NCBI GenBank assembly: GCA_914767715.1
Contig: OU612066.1
Location: 16,003,001-16,067,000, forward strand
DNA length: 64,000 nt
Reading direction: 5' to 3'
DNA from: Membranipora membranacea
Lineage: Eukaryota > Bryozoa > Gymnolaemata > Cheilostomatida > Membraniporidae
The stretch's first letter is position 1. Each line of letters starts with the position of its first letter. A program made the translations under genes and the position numbers. Under the pieces are notes generated by a model, which made no database searches, was not told where the DNA came from, and saw only the letters and a program-made list of their open reading frames with translations. Shown piece by piece: positions 1 to 11,561 of the stretch.

Positions 1-163
1 AGCCTGGCAGTGTATAGCATTCAGCTTACTGATTGCAGATTGCACCATTCATCTCACTATCTGGCCATCCCCGTTGTAATTAATAATAAAGGCGCTTGCT
101 GATATTTAATCCCAGTGAATATAATTCATTAGCTGTTATTGACAGGTCACTGGGAGTTTAATC

Positions 164-183
164 CTAGTCTAGTCTAGTCTAGT
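164..183. repeat. Pentanucleotide microsatellite (CTAGT)n
   Basis: Four consecutive copies of a five-base unit, CTAGT, are visible. It is a simple sequence repeat with no sign of function. Confidence 0.8.
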
Positions 184-1274
184 GAAGTGGGTGGACAAGA
201 GGGTACACAAAAGAAATTAATGTGATGTCATAAATAAATCTTTGAGATATTTTGGGATTTTACAGATTTTTTTATTTGATAACACCACGTCTTGTAGAAA
301 ACAGTTAAAACAATATGGAGAAAAGAACCTTGATTAGTTCAATAGGTCGATCAAGAACATCAAATCATGAGTGACCAGCCAAGGTCTGAAATATTGATAG
401 TTTTTTGTGTGCCCATACCATACTTTGATAGATTTTCAGTTGAAAATAAATGAAGGATAGTTTGCGAAATTCCGAAATAGTCTAATGAAATATCAGATCA
501 TCGCATATTTACAATACACACATTTTGCATTCCTGTATTTTTTCTCATGTCAACTATTGCTGCACAATCAATAAACAGGCTCAAACTTCATCAGTTGATT
601 CATGTGTTTGTTTGTGTACAACGCAACCCAGTTACAGGTTATAATGTTTGAGTAAAATAAAATTAATAGTGAAAACTAGTATGCCGACGTTTTGGTGAAT
701 ATCCAGAATATTCTGAGCTTCACTCTACTCCGCTGTCACTTGGCATTTGAGGTAAAGCGATAAAAGGAAATAAATGATCTTTGCACTCAATATGTATGTT
801 GTTTGTTAGTCAACAATCAGGACCACCAAAAAGACTTTGAAGGAAATTTATAAATTAAAGGATCTTTGGATTGTACTAATAGATCAGAAGGGGGGGCCTC
901 CCTATCTATGGAAGCCAACTCAAAAATGTACACAATTTTAATCTAAAGAATACATTTTTACAGAATTTTGATTTATTATATTTCTTGTTGTGATTTCCTG
1001 GACACTAAATAAAGCAGTTGGATTGAAACAAAAACTTGAGGTCTCACGTCAGTAAAAAAAGTCAGAATACATAACAAAATTGATTTGACTCTTACTCCTT
1101 GACGTGAACAAGAGCCATTCATTTCATCGTCAAGTACTGAAATCAGCTCCTCAGTCTAGTCAATTATTAGAGTAGCAGCTGTAAATCTGCTGCCTCTCAG
1201 GTATGAAACTATTTATAGACAGGACACGAGACTGATAACAGTTGAAATTTAGGTAAGTAAGCTTTACGAGATGA

Positions 1275-1405
1275 TATAAGCCTTGTCACGCCGCCACTGG
1301 TTTTGGTTTTTTGGTTTGTTTGGTGGCCATGTATTTCATACTAACACCGAGAAATACAAGGCCACCAAACAATCCAATACCTGTCGCCGCGTGACAAGGC
1401 TAATA
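1275..1405. mobile_element. Small palindromic MITE-like element with AGCCTTGTCACG ends
   Basis: The left end reads AGCCTTGTCACGCCGCC and the right end, read on the other strand, AGCCTTGTCACGCGGCG. The two arms pair across most of the ~130 bp, including an inner TTGTTTGGTGGCC stretch. This is the layout of a miniature inverted-repeat element or a foldback. No coding capacity is present. A related pair of ends lies at 1498-1543, so two members or a nested insertion may be present. Confidence 0.65.
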
Positions 1406-1497
1406 TAAAATACCTTCCAATATGAATTTTTTTCTCTAAACATTCTAACAATACCACAGTAATCCAGGATTAAGGTGTTTTTAACTGTGGTGAACTA

Positions 1498-1543
1498 TAG
1501 CCTTGTGACTAGGCTATTTTTTTGTGCCTGCGTGTCAAGGCTA
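1498..1543. repeat. Second short inverted repeat of the AGCCTTG family
   Basis: TAGCCTTGTGACTAGGC at the left pairs imperfectly with GCGTGTCAAGGCTA at the right. The outer seven or eight bases match the ends of the element at 1275-1405, so this looks like a shortened relative. It could also be the far end of a composite insertion spanning 1275-1543. Confidence 0.5.
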
Positions 1544-1825
1544 GTGGTAAACCTCATAGTGATAACGTGACATCTCATGTTTGTAAACATAATTATGTAA
1601 TAAATCCTTAAAGAAATTTACTTGACTAAACGAGATAAAAGGCTTCACATACATACATGTGTGGTTTCATCAGTGTGGGTAGTAGACGGATCAAGGACTT
1701 GGTTAATGGGTGGATCAGCTTTTTTGAGCCTGATAATCTGGGTGTTACTGTTAATGTTCACCGCAATGTGAGCTAGCTTAGACAGTTCAGAGAGTTTATT
1801 GCATACCAAGATCCTTATTTGAGAT

Positions 1826-1875
1826 CCTTCAAATGCCATCACAAAATATAATTCTTTTGTGATGGCATTTGAAGG
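1826..1875. repeat. Perfect 21-bp inverted repeat, 8-nt loop
   Basis: Bases 1826-1846 are exactly complementary to 1855-1875, with the eight-base loop TATAATTC. A transcript from either strand would fold into an uninterrupted 21-bp hairpin. It is not coding. It could be a recent inverted duplication, a foldback remnant or a small-RNA hairpin; sequence alone does not decide. Confidence 0.85.
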
Positions 1876-2717
1876 TAGTTAGGGACTGTTTTTCACAAAA
1901 CACTAACATGTACAGTCCTAGTCCTTTTACCAGAGGATTTAATGTAACTTTCATAAAGAGTTTACCAATTTGATGCCTTTTTTAAGTTTTATCACATATG
2001 GTCAGCCCAAGTTAGAGGAACAATGTGAATTTATTTATTAATGATAATGTTCACAAACCCTGTCCTAAACGCTATCGGCCCCTTTGATTTCTCCATAGAT
2101 AGCTTTGTGCCCATTGGAACTGGGTTATCATCAGGCCCATTTTCCAAGGAACTCGACAAAGACAATAGATTGCTAAGCAGTGTGCACTTCTCTCCTTATT
2201 TTGTCTGGTATAGTTGATTAGCTGCCATTCACAGCCTCAGTGCTGGTGTCACCCATATTAATGAAAATGGTGTTGAGAGGGCGGATTGTGAATTTAGCTC
2301 CTTGGTCATTTCGCAAGTATTCTTTAGCTTCTTGTACCTGTCACAATTTTCTCCCCAGCCTCCCTTCATCTCTGACAGAAAAGAGAAATGAACATGTATT
2401 ATGTGTTTTGGTACAAATATTATCGCTGTTCCGTTACTTAGTTTTCCAATTCTGGTTAATCTCTTAGATTTGAGGTTTGGGAGGGAATACTCTAGAAGTG
2501 TGAAAATCATTTGGCTAATAGGGTTATTATGCCTGACTGAATATGGTACTTAGTAATAAATAGTGCAGTGCATCTCCATCGGAATATCTTTATTCAGAAT
2601 ATAGCTGTTGTCCGTCACTGCTACTTGATATCTATATTTTTTTTCTTTCTAGTTATTTGTATTTCGCTTTGATTCACTGTCGGGGTAAGTTGCTCATCTT
2701 GATATTAGGATTTGTTT

Positions 2718-2779
2718 GGTGTACCCATAAACTTATAGAGAAATAGAAATAGATTTCTCTATAAGTTTATGGGTGTACC
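2718..2779. repeat. Long near-perfect inverted repeat, 8-nt loop
   Basis: The arm 2718-2744 pairs with 2753-2779. The inner 21 bases (from CCCATAAACT to GAGAAAT) pair perfectly, and a small mismatch occurs near the outer ends. The loop is AGAAATAG. The geometry resembles the hairpin at 1826-1875 but the sequence is unrelated. Confidence 0.85.
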
Positions 2780-2992
2780 ATTTCCTTTTTTTGTCAGCAG
2801 AACTGTGCCATGTGTTTGTCTCTTGATGGATATCCTTATATGGGTCCCATTTTCTCATGGTTTTTTGTGTCCTTTTTCAGTCTTGTCTCTTATCCCAATG
2901 CTATTTTCATGAAGGCCTTGAAATGCCGCTTTCTCCTCCTTAAGACACAGGTGTCCATGTCGGTATCCGTCCATTTTCCCAATGTCATTTTT

Positions 2993-3062
2993 CCACCAAG
3001 CCATTTTCCCACCTCCCGTTTTCCCACCAAGCCATTTTCTCACCTGAATTTTTTCCCACCAT
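2993..3062. repeat. Degenerate ~31-bp tandem repeat
   Basis: The unit beginning CCACCAAGCCATTTTC occurs at 2993 and again at 3024, with partial copies on both sides (CCATTTTCCC near 2981, CCCACCATTCC near 3055). It is open in one frame, but the reading has no features of a protein family. Confidence 0.6.
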
Positions 3063-4030
3063 TCCATTGACAGTATCTCGTGGGGTCAAGTCTCAAGAGA
3101 CCGGGACCGAGACTTTGCCATCACTAATCACAACATGGACTGTTAAATATTCATAGACAGATTAAACTTGGTAATGCCAGAAGCACATTTTTGGCTTAGG
3201 ACCCTTGTGTTGTGCAGTCTTATTCACCACCTCCAGTTGTCTATTGTGTCACAAAAGACAACTATACTGCTGGGTTTGCGTCATACAAGCTGGTACAAGC
3301 CACCAAATATAATATTCTATCATGTGAGTTCATTGCTGCTATTATGGCTGAACGTTAGCTGTATTACAACACCCTACAGACGCATGAATTCTGTGAAGCA
3401 GGTTAAATTATTTGAACAAATGAGTGATTGTTTCACACTTGTCTCATGACTTTAGACAAGACTTGTAATCCTGTTGAATACAGCGGCTGATTATTTTTAG
3501 TATAACCACGGCTGGATTGCTTCTATTCGAAATCACAAGGTAGGATCAATAAGAGCAACAAGAAAAAAATTTGATGCATGTGTGAATACTTTTTGCGAAC
3601 TTGACGTCTGAAAAATTAATTGGTTTTAGGAGTATTGGCCTCTAGATTCACGAGCAGATGTTTCAAAGATATTCCTCCTTTTAAAAAAGTCGTGACAGAG
3701 ACCAAATCAATAATTTTTCTCTCAATGAGGCTGCCAGATATATAATTACATTTACCTTACACAGTCATCATGAGACATTCCATATGTATAAGTAAATAAC
3801 AATGGAGTCAAACTAGCTGAAGAGAGTAGAGTTCCCACAAAGAATAAAGTCCACTTAGACCACTGATCTTACGTTTTGTTTTTTTGTATTAAAAAAATCC
3901 TTTGACTCTGTTATAATTAATATCTTTCCGTTAAGATTCAGGTTGTTACCATGGTTATGGTTTTATTCTATTTTGTGACCTTGAGTTTTGTTGGTTGAAT
4001 CACAGCCAGCCCTGGCGTTCGTTCAGGATG

Positions 4031-4088
4031 GCGATTTTGACTATTTAAAAGTAATGACATATTAAAAATTAATGATTATATATAAATG
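4031..4088 (+). repeat. ~58-bp dispersed direct repeat, first copy
   Basis: A segment running from TTTTGACTATTTAAAAGTAA to TGATTATATATAAATG recurs with a few differences at 4866-4919. The second copy sits just upstream of the sulfotransferase start exon. No known element is recognised. Confidence 0.65.
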
Positions 4089-4495
4089 GATGTGGATTGA
4101 ATATGATGCTCAGGGAGGGAAAAGGTAACTCCAAATGGGAATGGATCTCAAAATCATGGATTCACTATTGGCTCTATAGGACACGATTCAATTCACACAC
4201 CTGTCTCTACCAAGCATATTTCAACTATTTAGGGCTCTTATGACCTGCAATGAACAAAAAAAGTACATTTTCTTGCTGAAAGACTTTATTGCATTATGTA
4301 ACCTAATTTAAAGTGCGAAAACCTAGAAGGGTCTAGAAGGTTCTAGAGTGTGTTTAGAGTTAAGTTAACCAGAGACTGTAGTGGATGCTGCTTTGATTTG
4401 TTTCCATCATAAAATTGCTCTAAGACAGATGTTAAAAAAAAAGAAGCGATCTGAAATCCTATTTTTAGTCAGGAAGTATTTTTAGATTGATTCCT

Positions 4496-4526
4496 ACACA
4501 CACACACACACACACACAAACACAAA
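4496..4526. repeat. (CA)n microsatellite
   Basis: An uninterrupted run of CA dinucleotides followed by an imperfect A-rich tail. No further feature is seen. Confidence 0.85.
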
Positions 4527-4865
4527 AATGAACACATATTGCTCCATTGGAGTTAGATTGCTGAACATTTTTCCTTGTTTCTTCAATTGATTAAGATTCC
4601 CTTAATACCAAATATATCTTCATCACCACAACCCGTAGAGAACCCCGCCTATGATTTATATTTCTACAAAATTTACAATTCTCCTCATGCTCCTTGCCGC
4701 TCACCCTCGACTCAAACTTTGAGGTTCTCATGACATCCTTAGGTCTCCTTCGATCTCTTTTGTCTCCCTATTTGGACAACCTGAATATCCTCTGTACAAT
4801 ATGCAAAAAATAAATATGCAGGATGCAAACAACTTAATCTGTAAGATAACATGAATTTGATTCAG

Positions 4866-4919
4866 GTTTTGACTATTTGAAAATAACGAAATATTAAAAA
4901 TCAATGATTATATATAAAT
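4866..4919 (+). repeat. ~58-bp dispersed direct repeat, second copy
   Basis: Partner of 4031-4088, same orientation, about 830 bp away. It ends with the same TGATTATATATAAATG stretch and lies about 60 bp upstream of the acceptor that precedes the sulfotransferase start exon. Confidence 0.65.
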
Positions 4920-5004
4920 GCATAATGATATACCTAGGCTATTCTCTCTGAACATCACTGACATAAGTTTTCTTTTACAGTGAAAGCTACGTCCGTCTAC
5001 AGCA

Positions 5005-7037
5005 ATGATTCGACGAAAGCTGAGGGGAATGCCGCTTTATGTTTTGGTGATAGTTCCTCTGCTGATGTTTTTGGCGATCCACATCTACAACTCTGGTGAT
5101 CTAGCACAGTATTTGATTCCTCATCTTAATAGTGGAGTAATGCAAGCTACTGTTAAAAGGTGAGGCTGGTGATGGGGTGAGTTTTGAGGTCCATCCATCT
5201 GCTTTGAGATGTGGCGTGTGATAAGACAACCAACATTTTTTAGACAAAATTTAAAAGGTTGATGCTTCGATTTTTTTCCCGGTTGTTCGGCATTTTAAGG
5301 ATAGTCTGTACGCTGGTATGATATCTTGAATTTTCTTGGGAGTTCCCAATACTTCTTGGAGCAACTTTGAAATTAAATTAACTCACCAGTTGGCAACAAG
5401 ATATGTTTCCTCAGTGTCACATTGAGTGAATACGACTCATTCATATACTATGTTGCCAGAAATTGATTTGCACCATGATTAACAATTTGTAACATTATTA
5501 TTATCCACATGTAAAAAAATTTAATTGCTACCACCCGGCAAACCCCAAAACCGAAATAACTCTCTAGGCATCTTTCATTGAAGTCCATGATATACAAGGC
5601 CTAGCTAAAAAGCTCTCAGGCCGATTTATTTGCCTTTGATAACCTGTAATTCAAACCAATCGGCAAGTCAACGAAGCCTTGCCCAAAGGCCACATTATCT
5701 TGTTGTTTCTCTTTTTTTAGCACTAATACCTTTCAGTACAATTCGTTTTGAATAGATCCTTGATGTGGTAAATAAATCTTTCTGTATCCATGGAGAGTAA
5801 AAAGATTTGATCCCCAGCAAAATAATGCATTTTATTATATTTTTTTAGATATGAGTTGTCTAAGACCCTCAAGCAATCCGAAGAACAAGTTAATTCTTTA
5901 TATACAGTTACGTCAGCAACTACAACTACAGTTGAGGTGGTGCAAAGCTGTCAAGCAAGAAGAAGCTTTGTTTTCATCAAAACACACAAATCAGGGAGCA
6001 CAACTCTAATAGCGACGTTTCATAAATTTGCTTACATCCATGATCGATACATGGTGGTCCCTGCTCTGGACCATAACAATTTCATTGGCTGGCCATACAG
6101 CTTTGTACCGCGGAATAACATAATACTTCCGCAAAAAGGCAAACAATTTCAAGCGCTAGTCAACCACGTCGTCTATAACCGCACAGTGATGGATGAAATT
6201 ATGGATCCACAATCTGTCTACATAACAGTCGTGCGAGAACCTAAATCACATCTACTCTCAACCTATAACTATTTTGGATTATACAAAGACCAGGGCATGA
6301 GCTTTGGCCCCGAGGCGTACGAAGCATTTCTAAACGCTACCGAACATAATAAACCAGGGTCTCTTCAAAACATAAACCTCACCAAAACACACATCAAAAC
6401 ATTAGCAAGAAATCTGCAGTCAGCTGATTTGGGCTTGGAACAAAAATATTTTGATAACAGTGAAGCCATACTCAACTTTGTTCTTCAGATCGATAGAGAA
6501 TTCGATTTTATACTCGTACTTGAGAGACTCTCTGAAAGCCTCATTTTGATGAAACGGAAGTTTTGTTGGACGATGCAGGATATCATGGGCATAAGCAAAA
6601 ATCGTAGACCCAAGGGTTGGGGTTATGAGAAGATAAATCCGATTTCTGCTCAAAGAGTAAGCACTTTGAACAATGCTGATACGCTATTGTACAGTATGGC
6701 TGTATCAAAATTAGACACAATGAAAAAAGGCCAAGAGAAACTGGAGGAAGAGATCGCTGTGTACGAAAATATCTACCATAATATGTACAGCTTCTGCTCT
6801 CCATTGACAAAATGGAACACTACAAATCTGGTGGACCCAGAACCGCTAACTGTAGAAAAGTCAGAATTCAATGAAGAATTCCATGTGGGGAGAAAGGAAT
6901 GCGTGCTCCTGCTTTTACAGGAACAAGATTTCACCTTCTTATTCAAGTGTAAGCAATATCCTGAACACAAACAATGCAAAAAACAAATTAGGTATCTTCA
7001 TGAGTTATACTCTCTTATCCACGGGGTGGGAGGATAG
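5005..7037 (+). CDS. Galactose-3-O-sulfotransferase-like Golgi enzyme, two coding exons
   Basis: Exons 5005-5159 and 5849-7037 (donor AAAAG|GTGAGG, acceptor TTTTTTAG) join in frame to give 447 aa. Exon 1 supplies a short basic tail (MIRRKLRG) and a hydrophobic signal anchor at about residues 9-27, as expected for a type II Golgi membrane enzyme. The lumenal part carries the 5'-phosphosulfate loop KTHKSGSTT (about 96-104) and the 3'-phosphate region VVREPKSHLLSTYNYF (about 179-194). Both are diagnostic of PAPS-dependent Gal3ST/cerebroside sulfotransferases, which move sulfate to the 3-OH of galactose on glycolipids or glycans. Several N-glycosylation sequons (NRT, NAT, NLT, NTT) fit a lumenal protein. 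The ATG at 5005 is the first in frame after an acceptor at 4980, so an upstream untranslated exon is likely. The family is firm; the acceptor sugar cannot be told. Confidence 0.88.
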
Positions 7038-10000
7038 TCTGAGTCCCTCAGACTCATGCCCCTGTCCGGTGGAGGGTGTGAAGATTATCTCAAGAAATAG
7101 CTTTAATCTGGTTTTGAATTAGCTGTCCATCATTGTTTAGTGTTTACTTCTATCACTTTGGTTTTCATGGTGCTTCTTTAATTTCTTATGAGTCAAGGGT
7201 CATATCATGGTATGTATTTTTTTATATAAATCTATACAAATACACATTGCGTACCCATTTCCAGATTTGCATCTCCTAATATTATTTTTAATTTTGATAC
7301 TGTCTAACAACCAGTATACAATTTTCATGAGTTTTTCTTACTCTATTTATAATTACCATAAGTATTATTATTATTGTGATTATTCTTGCTTTATTTTGCT
7401 TATTTTTTGTTGCATATTTTTGCTAATTTTTTGCCTGTGTTTGTTTATTTCTTGATTATTTTTGCTTATTCTTTGCTTATGTTTGTGCAACAAGAACAAT
7501 TGTACCCCACGATTATCATGCTCACCACACTCAGTAAGGTATTAGAATTTTAGTTATTCTTACTTGGACATCGCCTGGGATATAGTAATAGGGTTGCAAT
7601 TTTGGAATTGTGCAATATAAATGATATTGAGTTTTTATATACCACTTAATTTGATCCTCTAAGCGGGAAACCCTACATGATCACCACCTCGGTCACTAAG
7701 TCCGAGTACACCATAACCAGCTCAGGCCAATGAATACCATTCAGCACTGGTACTCACGCTATGGAACTAGGCTTCTCAGGTATTACTGATCGTCCGATCG
7801 ATGATCCATCCCTCTAACTTGTTAACCTGATAATCTTGTACATGACACAGTCAACCCATGAGCCCTAATCAGGGTTCCAGCTCATCCTGAACTAGGCAAA
7901 GATGATATTTGATAGTGCCTTGATGTGTTTTCACACCCATTTTTATTGATGATAAACAGCGGAGTACAAACTGATTGTTGAGTTTTTGGAAAAATGTTCT
8001 TCTCTATACGTATGGTAACTGCTCCCCATAATGGAGTCGCTCTGTGAGTTTCAAGTTAGGCAAAGTAATAGAAAAACAAGTCTAACTAAGTCTTGACCAC
8101 TCGATTCAGCTTGTTTCATATAAGTCTAGTTTGGTTCCATTTCCCATACATGCAATCTCTTGACCTTACTGTACACTGTACATGTAACTTTGTATGCAAC
8201 TATATTATGCATGGAACATTCACGCGTGTTTGCCTGTCATGAATAACTGTTAATTTTGCTGCTTTTCGTACTATCAATATTTATTCAATATTTATGTCAC
8301 TCTCCTGATGTTTCAAAAGCACAGTGGTTGTATAATATCATACATACCGTATACATCGTATTGAAAAAGCTTGTTTACTTGAAATGTGGGACTGGTGAAA
8401 CCTTGTAAAGCTAATTCATGAAGACCCTGAATAATAAGTTCATAGAGATCCGGAAAAATAGATATCACCGCATCACCTGCGGCACACAAAAACAATTTTT
8501 TGTTTATTTTAATATCCTGTGAGTACTTGATACAGGAAAATAAGACAGTGATTATAATTGGAAAAAGACAGCTAGCATATGCTCAGTGGTAATATTAATA
8601 ATCAAAAATAATATATAGTAACGTGAGCTATGCCTAAACATCTGCAACACATGGTTGTCATAAAGAGGGGCTTTGTTGTAAACACCACTGTCTATGAACC
8701 GCTTAAAACTACTAATTTATTATACCTCTGTTGACAGACTAGGGAGATAGAATAGACTGGTAAAAATTGTTGAGTTATCTCAACATGCTTCTTGGACAGG
8801 CAACTCCAATAATTATTTGTCCAGATGTGTGTATCCAGGGAATTTGGGATATGGTCCCAAACTCCCTGATGTATCAAAAACAATTAGATTTAAATCTTAC
8901 CCTTTGTGATTCAAGGAGTTGGTTTCTCCAAGGATCAGTAGGAGATTTTCAACTACAACTTCTTTGTTTCGCGCTCCTTGGAGAATCGACACAAGTCTTA
9001 CATTCATCTCTAAATTTACATCGCTAGCATCGGGTTTGACCAGACACCCTGGCTTTTGGCTGCAAATAGACATAAGGTGTATTTTTATTATTATTGTCTT
9101 TGGTACGGACAATGCTTTGCATACGTTATAAGTAGACAGTCAAAGTTAGCTGATGTACCTAAAAATACTCTCAATATTTTCGACAGTACTGATAGTACCA
9201 TGGTCAGTCAGATGGGGGGGGGGGGGGGGCAAGAGTCTGGGGGAGGGGCTAAGACTACATTGATAGGCAAGTTGTGTCTAACATGGGGCCAGTAATAGTC
9301 GACAGCCAGTCGATGATGGTATTTTTTTTGGAAAACAAAGTAATATAACTCCTTAGACAATTTATTGTGGTTTATACCTATCATTGGCAGCATCCCTAAG
9401 ATAAATTTCAGGCTGGATGGGTGATCAACAAAAAGCTCAGATGACAGCGCAGCATAATGAGAAGGCTTAACATAACACAAATATCATTGCAACCAAATAT
9501 TCATTGTAGTAACATGGTTCTCAAGCATTTGCATATATAGGAAATGTTACACATAATCGGTGACAATTAAATGAAATGAAGCAGCTACCAGTTACTTTGA
9601 GACTTGCGCAACAGTAATTACCGTCATAATCGTTATTGAATTTCATCCAGTTGAAGCGTTGATGGCACAAGATGGAGGTGAAATTATATCCTCAGCGTAC
9701 TTGAAGAGAATGCATAAATAGCTATTTGCAAAAACCTGATATAATAAACGCCTGTGTGCAAAGTATTCGTTGGAAAATAGTTTAAATGATCATTACAGTA
9801 ACGAAATGAATTTTGAAGTTGGTAATGAAAAGATTTCTCGTTAGCAGAAGCACTGAATCAACGACATCGACAAACCATACATTTGTTTGAGTCTTTTTTC
9901 ATAACATGTATGTATTCTGTATCTTCCCAAGTTTCAGGAATAATGGTTTTTGTAAATTTGAAAGTATTAGTTCAAATGTTGTCATACGCTAAGAAAGCTT

Positions 10001-11561
10001 TAAATTCGCTGTGTAAAGATCTCTCCCAATGGTTTTGTTTATGAAGTTTGTCACCTTGCAGGAGGATACAACTCTAATAAAGCAGGAAACCTGTGTATTG
10101 TACTTTGGCCTCTACTACAGCATTAAGCAGTATTGGGGCCAGGAATTTTAATTATTTCTATTGACGGAGGCCGAATCTTTTGTAAACATTACAGAGATTT
10201 TGACACACTATTTACTACAGAGAGTGAAGCAGGAATCAATAAAAGTAATCATTTGTAGAAATCAGACTCATCTTACACCTTTTTATAGAATATTGAATCT
10301 GTGTGGACACATCACGATACAATAATTAGGATAGTTATTGTCTTATTTGTCCTTAGATGATTAGCGGCATTAAAATCAAGTAATCAAGCATAAAAAGCTA
10401 AGTGTGAGATAGGCGATTTCCCAATATCTCCAAGGCAAATTGATGTTTATCCTCAATACATTAATAAAATATCTCTACTGCTATCAGTTCCGAATGCTGT
10501 CAACGCAGATAATGAATTATTAAAACGAGTGCAACAATATTTCAGAATTGCTAGCTCAATTATTAACAAGAGGCTGAAAGTTAAATACCAATAATATAGG
10601 AGTAGTATAGCAGAAAACTACTAAAGGCATCACAACTGATACAAGAGGCAGTCGACAAGTATAAGACAGCGATTCTCAGGTATGGTTTTGATCCTGAATA
10701 GTGCTAATGTTTGATTTGATAGTTCATAGTACAAACAATGGCTGTTTGAATATCATTAATATAATAATGAGTATAGCCTTGAAGAACCTCGAGAGTGGTC
10801 ACCATGCAACATAACAAGGTTATTCTGTCTAGTGCGCAACGACAGTCCGCTTATACCATAATCGAATCAACGCTGCCTAGGTTTTGCTTTTTTTCCCAGA
10901 CAAACTCTGCTGTTGAATAAATCTCCCACCCCAGCAAATTATTGAAAATTGGCAGCATCAGCTTTTTATTACAGAAAGGCTCAAAGGAGCTTCGAGGGCT
11001 GAGCCTTACTTCAGACATAATATTTTCATTGGAACATGATTACTTGACATTAGGTGCTGAGTGCCTGTTACTTATTTTTGTTGCTGCTAATCTGCGCTGC
11101 TTAGTAGCGATATAAGAGCATTATCAGATTTGCACAAAGGTTTTTTATATTTACATATAAGTGGTCGTAATGAATTATGATATATTGTCATTGTTAGAGT
11201 ATTATATACAGGTGGTCCAGCTCTCATAAATGATAACAAAGTAAGCACACACTCTCGCTCTAATACCTACTGAAGTCTAATCGACTGCAGCAGGACAATA
11301 AGGAATTGACTGGTGAAATACAGGGAAATTAAATATTTTACTCATTGAACTTCAGATCGGAGCTGCGATAAGAAGGACAATCAACTCGCCAAGTCTACAA
11401 GTTGTGACTAATTGCCTGTCGGAGCGATCGGTCAGTTGTCACTCAAGAGTGTTTTGGTGGAAACTTGGCGTTGGTCACCAGATTGGACAGGACGGACAAC
11501 GACTGCTGGTAATTTTTTTCCTCAAGACATTTTATCGGAGAGCTTACGTCAAACCGAAATA
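7038..11561. other. Gene-free stretch between sulfotransferase and CFAP97D genes
   Basis: I find no exon with a recognisable protein or paired splice sites. 7200-7490 is T-rich low-complexity sequence whose short frames are artefacts of composition. A 16-base G run lies at 9214-9229. The stretch should contain the sulfotransferase 3' UTR and the promoter of the CFAP97D-like gene, but neither could be pinned down. Confidence 0.5.
9214..9229 (+). repeat. Poly-G tract (16 G) followed by G-rich sequence
   Basis: Sixteen consecutive G are followed within 25 bases by GGGGGAGGGG. The strand could form a G-quadruplex, or the tract may simply be an unstable homopolymer. Homopolymer length is error-prone in assemblies. 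Confidence 0.8.

Larger units (their letters stand above)
1..4980. other. Gene-free stretch upstream of the sulfotransferase gene
   Basis: I see no convincing coding exon here. Open frames are short, lack family motifs and do not join at splice sites. The stretch holds several hairpins, a small inverted-repeat element and simple repeats, listed separately. A good acceptor (polypyrimidine tract then ACAG at 4977-4980) lies just before the sulfotransferase start codon, so a 5' untranslated exon of that gene probably lies somewhere in this stretch. I could not locate it. Confidence 0.5.
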
